Both the position numbers and the translations under genes were made by a program. This document shows positions 1-7,176 of a stretch of 14,457 bases of DNA, piece after piece (the stretch's first letter is position 1; every line of letters begins with the position of its first letter). Below the pieces are notes generated by a model. It was not told where the DNA came from. It saw only the letters and a list, made by a program, of their open reading frames with translations, and did no database searches. Source of the DNA: Selenomonadaceae bacterium (GTDB lineage Bacteria > Bacillota > Negativicutes > Selenomonadales > Selenomonadaceae); assembly GCA_017453765.1 (NCBI GenBank), contig JAFTEG010000119.1, forward strand, positions 1 to 14,457. Reading direction: 5' to 3'.

Positions 1-759
1 GTGACGAAAATTATTTTTTATTTTACGGCGGAAGTGCGCGTAGACTTTCGTAACTTAGTCAGAGATTTGGCGTACATTTTCAGAACGCGAATTGAACTGC
101 GGCAAGTAGGCGTACGCGAAGAGGCTAAGCTTTTGGGCGGCGTAGGCTGTTGCGGACGTAAACTTTGTTGCACGACGTTTTTAGGCGACTTCACGCAGGT
201 TTCAATTCGTATGGCGAAGGAACAAAACCTTTCACTCAATCCTACAAAAATTTCCGGCATATGCGGACGCCTTCTTTGTTGCTTGAAATTTGAAAGTGAC
301 TATTACCATGAATGCTACGTGCAAAATAATCCCGCCTTCGAGCCGCAACAAAATGACCGCGTGATTTTAGACGAAGGCGAAGGACGCATTATTTCCGTCA
401 ATCCTTCGCGCAGAATTGCCACCGTGCTTTTGGACTCGAAAAAAACCGTTGTGGCAAGTTGGGAAAATCTTATGCCGGTTGAAAACGAATCTTTTTCACG
501 AATACCGCACGATGAACCGGTACAAGATGAATTTTTTGATTTTACAAATAACACTACTTCCGACGCCGAACCTAAGCCGGAAAAACCTTCAACGCCGCCT
601 AAAGTAAGCGTCCCGCCCAAAGATAAAAAATTCCCTTCAAAGAAATTTTCTGCGCGAAATGAAAATAAATCCCTTGCAAAAAAAGAGAACGACGAAAGTA
701 AAAAGCCGTGGATAAAACGTCCTCGCAAACCTCGCCGTCCTCGCGGTAAATTTAATTGA
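1..759 (+). CDS. ricT: RicT (YaaT) PSP1-domain protein, 5'-truncated by the window edge
   Basis: In Bacillus subtilis RicT joins RicA and RicF in an iron-sulfur-containing complex that steers RNase Y mRNA processing and affects sporulation, biofilm and competence. The visible part covers the second half of the PSP1 domain: the stretch KIIFYFTAEVRVDFR, then a cysteine cluster (C50, C51, C56, C57 and later C88, C93, C94, counted from base 1) in the contexts GCCGRKLCC and ICGRLLCC. These cysteines match the conserved ligands of the family. Roughly 80-90 N-terminal residues are missing, so the GTG at base 1 is almost certainly an internal valine codon. After about residue 165 the protein becomes a Pro/Lys/Arg-rich, probably disordered basic tail of ~65 residues ending in RRPRGKFN. 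Such tails vary between species and could contact RNA (inference). The gene is convergent with the downstream signalling operon. Confidence 0.95.
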   Translation: MTKIIFYFTAEVRVDFRNLVRDLAYIFRTRIELRQVGVREEAKLLGGVGCCGRKLCCTTFLGDFTQVSIRMAKEQNLSLNPTKISGICGRLLCCLKFESDYYHECYVQNNPAFEPQQNDRVILDEGEGRIISVNPSRRIATVLLDSKKTVVASWENLMPVENESFSRIPHDEPVQDEFFDFTNNTTSDAEPKPEKPSTPPKVSVPPKDKKFPSKKFSARNENKSLAKKENDESKKPWIKRPRKPRRPRGKFN

Positions 760-827
760 CAAAATTATACTGACTAAAACTTACAAAATTATATTGACTA
801 AAACTTACAAAATTATACTGCCTAAAA
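759..827. repeat. 24-bp AT-rich tandem repeat, about 2.9 copies
   Basis: Unit 1 is 759-782, unit 2 is 783-806 (one substitution, ATACTG to ATATTG) and unit 3 is 807-827, incomplete with one further substitution. The unit begins ACAAAATTATACTGACTAAA and ends ACTT. The array fills the whole gap between the convergent ricT and the diguanylate cyclase gene: the last base of the ricT TGA opens unit 1 and the cyclase TAG (complement of 822-824) lies in unit 3. No internal dyad able to form a terminator hairpin was seen. The near identity of units suggests recent slippage duplication. Confidence 0.9.
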
Positions 828-2093
828 AATTGATTCGCTTTCAAAATAAATTTTTTCCGTGACAGTATCGCCAAGCCGCGAAAAAATTCTGTCACGTACG
901 ATTAAACTTTCTTCCTCTGTTGCTTCCATTAGCAGCACGAGGAATTTATTTTTGCCCGCTTGCGAAACACAGTCACTTTTTCTTAGCGCGTGTAAAAGCG
1001 TATCTTTGAACTCCTCAGCAAAACTTTCGTCGCTTACCGTAAACTGCATAAGCACCAAGCCTTTTTTGTACGTGTCAACCATTCGTGCAAGCAGGCGGTA
1101 AATTTTTTTAAACGTCTCCAAGTCGACGAAGTACGCTCCTTTCTCAACGTTTCTTTCGCCCAAAATCATACGCGTTTGCGAAATGCCGTCCGCCGATAAT
1201 TTATTTTCAACGCGGTTATGGTTGCCGAATACTTCACAGCCGTGCTTGCCGTGTTGCTTGACGTTGTAAAGGGCGGCATCGGCTTTTTTATACAGCGTCA
1301 CGAAGTCCGTACCTTCCGCCGGTACAAATACCGCGCCGACACTCGTACCAAGCGGAATTTCCATATTAGCGCCGACAATTTTTTTCGCCGACGTTAAAAG
1401 CTCTTCGTTTAAAAAATTTGTTTTCGACTTCAAAATATTTTCGTCGTCAACGTTTTGCAGGTACGCGATAAATTCATCGCCGCCTATTCTGCCGATTAAA
1501 TCATTTTCGCGCGTAATTTTTCTAATCAACTCGGCAAAAATTACCAAGACTTTGTCGCCTGCGCCGTGACCGTATAAATCGTTCACCAGCTTAACACTGT
1601 CGAGGTCCAACCTAAGCAACGCGCCGTGAGTTTTACTGAAGACGTCGCTAATTTCTTTCTGCGCGGCGGTTTTATTCAAAAGGTGCGTAAGCGGGTCTGT
1701 CGACGCCGCCGTTTCAAGTCCGTGAATTTTATCCAAATTGTCAAGCGCATTTCCGATTCTGCGCAAAAGTAACTCAGGCTTTAACGGCTTGCGAATGTAA
1801 TCGACCGCGCCGACTTCAAGACCGCGACTTTCATTTTCGTCACTCTCATCAGCCGTCATGAAAATTATCGGCACCGCTTCACCGGTTTTTTCTTGCAAAA
1901 TTTCGTGCATTTCGTAGCCGTCCATTTCCGGCATCATTAAATCCGACAAAATCAAGTCCGGCTTTTCGCGCAGAAAAATTTCTATCGCGTCCTTGCCCGT
2001 CATTGCCGTAACAATTTCGTACTTTGAAGAGAGTATGCGCCGCGTCATCATAAGCATCATTTTTTCATCGTCAACAACTAAAATTTTTCTCAC
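822..2093 (-). CDS. Response regulator with GGDEF diguanylate cyclase domain and degenerate second GGDEF
   Basis: Likely phosphorelay output enzyme making c-di-GMP from two GTP. Numbering is from the GTG start at 2093 (423 residues). The receiver domain (3-118) has acidic residues D8/D9, phospho-acceptor D51 (SDLMMPEMDG), T80 and K102. The GGDEF domain (about 133-290) has an intact GGDEF motif at 204-208, the upstream metal/nucleotide residues D163, N171 and D180, and an RxxD inhibitory site (REND, 195-198) five residues before the signature, so product feedback is expected. The C-terminal ~120 residues read like a decayed GGDEF fold: SDCVSQAGKNKFLVLL aligns with NDLIGRIGGDEFIAYL, and AGKNKF replaces the catalytic signature. 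The start is chosen because GTG at 2093 overlaps the kinase stop as GTGA and has a purine-rich ribosome site; an in-frame ATG at 2111 lacks one. Coupling to the upstream hybrid kinase makes that HPt domain the probable phosphodonor (inference). Confidence 0.93.
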   Translation of the reverse strand: MRKILVVDDEKMMLMMTRRILSSKYEIVTAMTGKDAIEIFLREKPDLILSDLMMPEMDGYEMHEILQEKTGEAVPIIFMTADESDENESRGLEVGAVDYIRKPLKPELLLRRIGNALDNLDKIHGLETAASTDPLTHLLNKTAAQKEISDVFSKTHGALLRLDLDSVKLVNDLYGHGAGDKVLVIFAELIRKITRENDLIGRIGGDEFIAYLQNVDDENILKSKTNFLNEELLTSAKKIVGANMEIPLGTSVGAVFVPAEGTDFVTLYKKADAALYNVKQHGKHGCEVFGNHNRVENKLSADGISQTRMILGERNVEKGAYFVDLETFKKIYRLLARMVDTYKKGLVLMQFTVSDESFAEEFKDTLLHALRKSDCVSQAGKNKFLVLLMEATEEESLIVRDRIFSRLGDTVTEKIYFESESIF

Positions 2094-5000
2094 GAACTCG
2101 CCCCCATCCATTTTGAAATTTGGTCACGAACATTTTTATAAGCCGTCATCAAATCTTCGTGATTCGCTTGAACTTCCGCCACGTCATTATCTTTCGCCGC
2201 GTGTTCCAAATGCTTAGCCTTTTCGCTCAAATTTTCCGCGCCTATTGAAAGTGACGTAGACTTCAAGGCGTGTACCAAAATCTGATAATTTTTTATGTCG
2301 CCGGATTCAAAGACCGCTTGAAGTTTGGCGGCTTTTTCTGCGTCATTGAAAGCGTCAAGCATTTCATTGAAAAAATCCTTGCTGTCCATGCAGTACGCTA
2401 AGCCTAAATCTAAATTTATGTCGGGACAAAGTGCGGCGAAAATTTTTCTGTCCGCGTCACTGAAAGTGTCCTCCGCGTCGGCTAATGTGTTATCCGCGTC
2501 ATTGAAATCGGCGTCAGAAATTTTATCGGCATCCGAAATTTTATCCGCGTCAGAAATTTTATCCGCGTCAGAAATTTTATCCGCGTCAGAAATTTTTTCA
2601 ACGTCAGAAATTTTATCAGCGTCCGTAATTTTTTCTTCCATTTTAAACGAAACAATTTCTTTAGGCAAATGCTTTTCAAGCATAGATTCAAGCTCCGGCA
2701 CTTCGATAGGTTTTGAAAGGTAGTCGTCAAAGCCTTCCTGCAAATATTTTTCCTTCATACCAGCAATGGCGCTGGCAGTCAGCATTATGACGGAAGTTTT
2801 GTCGCTTAAAATTTTTTCGTGCCGCATTTTTTGAAAGGTTTCAATGCCGTTCATACCCGGCATCATATGATCAAGGAAGATTATGTGGTAGAAATTTTTC
2901 TTGGCAAGCTGAATTGCCTCACTGCCGCTTTCCGCAATGTCGGGAACAATGCCGTTGCGTTTCAAAAGTCCGCTGATAACTTTCAAATTCATATCGTTAT
3001 CGTCGACTGCAAGAATTTTTGCACTCGGCGCCGTTAAAAATTTTTTATCCGCCGTATCAAGCGGCTTAGATTTATATTCGTCGTAATTGCCGATTGGATT
3101 TTTATCAATGACCTTTTGCCGCAGTTTAAATGAAAACGTGGAGCCCTTGCCGTATTCGCTGACAACTTCCGGCTTACTGTTCATCATGGTAAGAAGTTTT
3201 TGCACAATCGCAATGCCTAAGCCGGTGCCTTCAATATTTCTGTTACGCTCCTCATCAATGCGCTGGAAAGACTGAAAGAGTTTATCCATATCCTTTTGAC
3301 GAATTCCAATGCCGGTATCGATAACCGCCGCGTGAAGTTCGTAGGTATCGGCGTCAATTTCCCTGCCGCCTATTTTCAACGTCACGGAGCCTGAATGCGT
3401 GTACTTGACTGCGTTGGTTAAAAGGTTGGTGATAATTTGCCTTATTCGCACGTCGTCGCCGTAAAAACTTTTCGGCAAGTTCGGTTCAATTTCGGTTTTA
3501 AATTCCAGCCCTTTCTTTTCGGCTTTTTCTGAAATCATATGAACAAGGTCATCAATCAAGCGTACCGTTTCGTAGCGTACGGGGACAATTTCCATTTTGC
3601 CATCTTCGATTTTTGAAAAGTCGAGTATGGAATTTATCAGCGTCAAAAGAGTTTTGCCGGCGCTTTGAATATTTGCCGCGTAGTCTAAAATGTCGGGATT
3701 TTTACTTTCGCGCAAAATCATTTCATTCATACCCAGTACCGCGTTAATCGGCGTACGAATTTCATGCGACATCTGCGCGAGGAATTGAGATTTAGCCTTG
3801 CTTGCCGCAACGGCGGTATCGGAAATTTCTTTGAGCTGATTATTTACTACCGCTTGCCAGTTGAAAAGCCGATTGATAAGCGCCGTGACTATAGCAATAC
3901 AAATTCCGAGCAGGATTATAAAAAGTCCGCCCAAAAGCATAATGTCACCGTAAATATTCCACCAGCTGTTTGCAACAATCACGGTGAAGTTTGACGCTTG
4001 ATTTTTCTTCGCAAGGCAGGCAACAAAATTTTTCGTGTAATCTTCAAACGTCACGACGCCGGTGCCGGTATAAACTTTGCCGTATTCAGTAGCAAAAACC
4101 TCAGTCATATGACTTGCCGACATTTGGTAATTGTTATTGGGGTGATTTATGATAACGCCGTTGCTGTCGACTAAAAATGCGTAGCCGTCCTTGCTGTAAC
4201 TTTCGCCTAAAACGTTAATCAAGCTGTCAATGTAAAAGTCAATGCCGAATATGCCGATAAATTCGCCGTTTTTACCGTAAACCATTTGAGAGAGCGTCAC
4301 GCAATACAAACCGGTCTGCGCGTCATAGTACGGCGCGGAAATTGCAAAAGTGTTTTCACTTCTTTCAGCGGCAACGTACCACGGACGCGTTTCAAGCACA
4401 AAATTTTCATCGGGTTGCCAGCCGTTATTCATAATCAGTATGTGTTCCTTGTAGGGGTTGCCGAGATAGCAAACTGAAATTTCGGGATAATTTTTCGCCA
4501 AGTCATTTAAAAATTTCACGGCGGAAGGATAATCGTCCATTAATTCAGGGTGCGTACTGCAAAGATTTACGAACATACTCAAAATACTGCGTTGCTTGTC
4601 AATCCAATTTGCAAGTTGGTGTTCGTAGGTATCAACTTCGCGATTCATCTTTGTATCGCCCCAGCTGATTGTGGTTTTTATGCAAAGACCGAAGGCAAGG
4701 AGCATTGCCGCGATTAGTACCGCGATTATGCCGTTGCGTGAGTAAAGTCCGACTTTTGAAAGCTGATTGTCCTCTGAAATTTTTTCTGCGGACAATTTTT
4801 TCTTGTCGCCGGATACAAGCGTGGAAAATGAAAAGAGGTTATCCAGCATGTCAGAAAGTTTTAATGCCGATTCGCGAACTTCCGCCGCCTTTTCATTGGA
4901 TTTTTTATCGACGTTCGACAAATCTAAAATTTTATGCAACGGGTCGCGCAGTTCATGTGAAAGCCGCGATAAAAATTCTTCCTTAACTCTAAGCGCCGTT

Positions 5001-5959
5001 TCCGCCTGCAAACCGTTTTTCATCGCGTTGAGGTAGAAAAAAATTATCGTCAGCATCATCAGCAGACTGATAACGGTCGTGCCGATAATTTGTCTGTAGC
5101 TGTCCTTGTAAAAAGCCATATTGGCGACGCTTAAAATCATGTACCAGCCGTTTTTCGTTTCACTGCTGAAAATTGTATGTTCGCCGCCGTCAAGTTGCGC
5201 GGTAAAACTTTCGTGCTGATTAGCTTGAACAATTCGCGCCAAAATACTTTCAAATACCGGCAACTTTTTTGAAATTTTTTCACCAACCAAACTCATGTCC
5301 GTGTAGCCGATAATCATTCCGGTTTTCGTGACAATAAGCGCCGTACTGTCGCCGGCGGCATTCATTTTCAAAATGGATTGTTGCACGTCGGAAAAATTAA
5401 AATCCAATGCAACTACCGTCACGCCGTCCGCAAGCATTTTCGACATGGTAAAGCACATTATCCCGCTCATGGCGTCGATATACGGTTCCGTGATATAAAT
5501 TTCGCCGGGATTTTCCGCCGCGCCTTTGTACCACAGCCGCTCGGTCGCGTGGTAGTCCGGCGGTATGTCGAAGTCGGGGATTATCGTCCAATCCTTGCCG
5601 GTTATGTAGACGTTAAAGCAAACGCCGTCGGTTAAATTTTTCTGCTCCGCCTTCTTTTGGTAAAAAAATGTTGTCAACTCTTCAATCGTAACGCCGGAAT
5701 TTAGCATTTGCTCCGCTTCCAATGCCACCTGCGTCGTGACATTTTCGGCAGAGGTTATCGCGCCTTGCAATTCACTGCGAATATTTTCAAGTTGCATTTG
5801 CCCAATATCTTCGGTCTGATTCGACGTCATTTGAAAAATTAATCGCACGTTCATACCGATTACAAACAAAAATATCAGCGTGATTGCCGTGATTATAAAA
5901 AAATCTACGCGCCTGCCGCTTTTTAGTATATGCCAATCTTTAAACGAAATTCTTTTCAT
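2090..5959 (-). CDS. Double-sensor hybrid histidine kinase: two Cache units, kinase core, receiver, HPt
   Basis: Membrane sensor kinase of 1289 residues. Order: TM1 (19-43); extracytoplasmic dCache-like domain 1 (44-285); TM2 (291-311); a dimerisation/histidine helix (about 322-377, SHELRDP, H335) with no ATPase domain; TM3 (409-428); dCache-like domain 2 (430-670); TM4 (674-697); a second histidine helix (SHEIRTP, H732); ATPase domain (N846/N849, DTGIGI 881-886, GTGLGI 911-916); receiver (D986/D987, phospho-acceptor D1030, T1061, K1083); a hexapeptide-repeat linker (1109-1152); HPt domain (H1230 in LVHALKSTS). Both Cache domains carry elements of the amino-acid-binding dCache motif: R141-x-W143-Y144, Y160-x-D162 and D186 in the first; R525-x-W527-Y528, Y544/Y545-D546 and D574 in the second. 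The ligand is therefore plausibly an amino acid or related amine (inference). Expected relay: H732 to D1030 to H1230 to the downstream regulator. ATG at 5959 has AAAGG eight bases upstream. Confidence 0.95.
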   Translation of the reverse strand: MKRISFKDWHILKSGRRVDFFIITAITLIFLFVIGMNVRLIFQMTSNQTEDIGQMQLENIRSELQGAITSAENVTTQVALEAEQMLNSGVTIEELTTFFYQKKAEQKNLTDGVCFNVYITGKDWTIIPDFDIPPDYHATERLWYKGAAENPGEIYITEPYIDAMSGIMCFTMSKMLADGVTVVALDFNFSDVQQSILKMNAAGDSTALIVTKTGMIIGYTDMSLVGEKISKKLPVFESILARIVQANQHESFTAQLDGGEHTIFSSETKNGWYMILSVANMAFYKDSYRQIIGTTVISLLMMLTIIFFYLNAMKNGLQAETALRVKEEFLSRLSHELRDPLHKILDLSNVDKKSNEKAAEVRESALKLSDMLDNLFSFSTLVSGDKKKLSAEKISEDNQLSKVGLYSRNGIIAVLIAAMLLAFGLCIKTTISWGDTKMNREVDTYEHQLANWIDKQRSILSMFVNLCSTHPELMDDYPSAVKFLNDLAKNYPEISVCYLGNPYKEHILIMNNGWQPDENFVLETRPWYVAAERSENTFAISAPYYDAQTGLYCVTLSQMVYGKNGEFIGIFGIDFYIDSLINVLGESYSKDGYAFLVDSNGVIINHPNNNYQMSASHMTEVFATEYGKVYTGTGVVTFEDYTKNFVACLAKKNQASNFTVIVANSWWNIYGDIMLLGGLFIILLGICIAIVTALINRLFNWQAVVNNQLKEISDTAVAASKAKSQFLAQMSHEIRTPINAVLGMNEMILRESKNPDILDYAANIQSAGKTLLTLINSILDFSKIEDGKMEIVPVRYETVRLIDDLVHMISEKAEKKGLEFKTEIEPNLPKSFYGDDVRIRQIITNLLTNAVKYTHSGSVTLKIGGREIDADTYELHAAVIDTGIGIRQKDMDKLFQSFQRIDEERNRNIEGTGLGIAIVQKLLTMMNSKPEVVSEYGKGSTFSFKLRQKVIDKNPIGNYDEYKSKPLDTADKKFLTAPSAKILAVDDNDMNLKVISGLLKRNGIVPDIAESGSEAIQLAKKNFYHIIFLDHMMPGMNGIETFQKMRHEKILSDKTSVIMLTASAIAGMKEKYLQEGFDDYLSKPIEVPELESMLEKHLPKEIVSFKMEEKITDADKISDVEKISDADKISDADKISDADKISDADKISDADFNDADNTLADAEDTFSDADRKIFAALCPDINLDLGLAYCMDSKDFFNEMLDAFNDAEKAAKLQAVFESGDIKNYQILVHALKSTSLSIGAENLSEKAKHLEHAAKDNDVAEVQANHEDLMTAYKNVRDQISKWMGASS
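2097..2105 (-). promoter_or_regulatory. Ribosome binding site deciding the GTG start of the diguanylate cyclase
   Basis: On the minus strand GGGGGCGAG precedes the GTG at 2093-2091 by a few bases. The same GTG overlaps the kinase TGA (2092-2090) in the arrangement GTGA, typical of translational coupling. No comparable purine stretch precedes the in-frame ATG at 2111. Confidence 0.65.
2507..2632 (-). repeat. 18-bp tandem repeat encoding seven hexapeptides in the kinase receiver-HPt linker
   Basis: Seven consecutive 18-bp units encode KITDAD, KISDVE and then five KISDAD copies, at residues 1110-1151 of the hybrid kinase. On the plus strand the core unit reads GCGTCAGAAATTTTATCC. Two central units are identical in DNA and the others differ by a few bases. 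Units are multiples of three, so copy-number change would keep frame and only lengthen or shorten the acidic linker between receiver and HPt. Shorter DAD/DAE echoes (FNDADN, LADAED, FSDAD) follow, suggesting older degenerated copies. Confidence 0.92.
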
Positions 5960-5989
5960 CGTACGCGCCTTTCTGCCGTTTTAAAAATT

Positions 5990-6018
5990 TTGAAATATTA
6001 TAAGGCAAAGTATATAAT
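5990..6018 (+). promoter_or_regulatory. Sigma-70-type promoter of the rightward operon
   Basis: TTGAAA at 5990-5995 and TATAAT at 6013-6018 are separated by exactly 17 bp, one mismatch from the full consensus. Transcription would start near 6025 and leave a leader of about 48 bases before the TTG start at 6073. No other good promoter was seen among the short gaps downstream, so it probably drives the whole set. Confidence 0.7.
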
Positions 6019-6027
6019 AAATCCCAA
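5997..6027 (-). promoter_or_regulatory. Possible leftward promoter of the kinase-cyclase operon
   Basis: A perfect TATAAT lies on the minus strand at 6002-5997, about 37 bases before the kinase start. The best -35 candidate is TTGGGA (6027-6022) with a long 19-bp spacer, so only the -10 is convincing. The -10 sits inside the spacer of the rightward promoter, so polymerases would compete for the site. Confidence 0.35.
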
Positions 6028-6057
6028 TCACTTTTAGAATTTTTTATGCACTTTTTT

Positions 6058-6064
6058 GGGGAGG
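6058..6064 (+). promoter_or_regulatory. Ribosome binding site deciding a TTG start
   Basis: GGGGAGG stands eight bases before the TTG at 6073. An in-frame ATG at 6046 lies upstream of this site and has only T-rich sequence before it, so the TTG is the better start. Confidence 0.8.
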
Positions 6065-6072
6065 TAATTATT

Positions 6073-7167
6073 TTGGCTGAAAAGCAGGATTTATTTAACT
6101 GTCACTCTTTGCAGGAGGCGGCAAAAAAATTTTCATTGGAAGAGCTTTTAAACTTTGCAATGACGAATACTTTAAGCGGCTGGCTTGCGGAAAATTTTTA
6201 CTTCGACGAGAGCGAAAAGGTTATCGCCGCGATTAAAAATGAAGTCAGCGACGCCGAATTTAAATTGCTCATCTGCAAAATTTTTAACCTTGACTTCGCC
6301 GAATTGTCCGAAACTGACCTTGAAAATATTTCTGCGCACATTGCCAAAAATCAGCGCAAACAAATTTTTTTCAAGTACGGCGACAATAAAAATTCCGCCT
6401 ACGTCATGAATCAAAGCGAACTTGTCACGGCGTTACGCGGCGGCGCGGAAATTTTGTATCTTGACGGCGCGGAGTTCAGAATACCCGTTGCGCTTGAAAA
6501 TAAAATTTACGTCGGCATTAACAACGCCGTCATCGACTTTACGCACGACAGCGACATTGACCTTGACGCGAAAAATATCGTGCTTGAAGACTTGCAAATT
6601 TTTCTGCACTATCCCATTACCGTTAAAGCCGACAACTCCAAAAATATTAAAATTATCAACGGCACCAAAAAAACTCTCGGCGTACGTCCGACGCTGAAAG
6701 AAATTTTTGAAATTCTGCGCGGCAGGAATGCATTTGAGTCAGCCGAAAAATTCCGCCGCCGTGTTGAAAATATTCGCGGCGCGGCAGTTGGTGATGTCCT
6801 GCTTGAGGATAAAAATTACAACTACGACGCAGAATATTTTTCCGTGACGCCGAATTGGAATTTTGAGTACATTGCCGTTTTGAAAGACTTCGCGCGGGAC
6901 AGAATTTTTTCCGTGCGCCTTGACCCTGAAAATGCCGAACGCCTTTACAACAATGAACGCAAACTTCAAATCTTCGCGGACTTAACCTACATTGACGGCA
7001 AAATTACGATTTTGAATTTGTACCTTGAAACAAACACGCTCGGCAGAATCAGCATTGAAAGTCTTCTGCGCGAACTTGCAAATAAACTTGCCGCAGGATT
7101 AGCCGAAACTTCCGGCGCCGAAAATGCGGGCTACGGCTTGAATATCATAACCGCGTACGAAGATTGA
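6073..7167 (+). CDS. Uncharacterised protein: N-terminal helical module plus beta-rich middle
   Basis: First gene of the rightward operon, 364 residues from the TTG start. I do not recognise a named family. Residues 12-95 are helical, with the pattern SLEELLNFAM...WLAENFYFDESEKV. I recall similar short Leu/Trp/Tyr modules at the N-termini of varied Bacillota proteins, possibly as an adaptor (low certainty). Residues 105-200 have short alternating hydrophobic strands rich in Asn/Asp (AEILYLDGAEF, IYVGINNAVIDF, KNIVLEDLQIFL, NIKIING), which resembles coils of a parallel beta-helix. Residues 204-340 are mixed alpha/beta and end in an amphipathic helix (SLLRELANKLAAGLAE). No signal peptide or membrane segment is seen, so it should be cytoplasmic unless exported by a dedicated machine. 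The next gene starts nine bases after the stop. Confidence 0.85.
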   Translation: MAEKQDLFNCHSLQEAAKKFSLEELLNFAMTNTLSGWLAENFYFDESEKVIAAIKNEVSDAEFKLLICKIFNLDFAELSETDLENISAHIAKNQRKQIFFKYGDNKNSAYVMNQSELVTALRGGAEILYLDGAEFRIPVALENKIYVGINNAVIDFTHDSDIDLDAKNIVLEDLQIFLHYPITVKADNSKNIKIINGTKKTLGVRPTLKEIFEILRGRNAFESAEKFRRRVENIRGAAVGDVLLEDKNYNYDAEYFSVTPNWNFEYIAVLKDFARDRIFSVRLDPENAERLYNNERKLQIFADLTYIDGKITILNLYLETNTLGRISIESLLRELANKLAAGLAETSGAENAGYGLNIITAYED

Positions 7168-7176
7168 GGACTTGCA

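Noticed and set aside
759..827. Promoter in the 24-bp repeat (TTGACT ... TATACT)
   Set aside because: The spacer is only about 14 bases and transcription would run antisense into the cyclase gene; more likely chance in AT-rich repeats.
2093..2111. ATG at 2111 as the start of the diguanylate cyclase
   Set aside because: It has no ribosome site; the GTG at 2093 has a G-rich site and a GTGA overlap with the kinase stop.
2507..2632. CRISPR-like array
   Set aside because: Units abut without spacers and are in frame inside a coding gene.
2325..2723. Long plus-strand frame opposite the kinase 3' end
   Set aside because: It is the antisense shadow of the repeat-coding region, with low-complexity SASEIL repeats and no ribosome site.
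6046..6072. ATG at 6046 as the first operon start
   Set aside because: It lies upstream of the clear GGGGAGG site, which is spaced for TTG 6073, and has only T-rich sequence before it.
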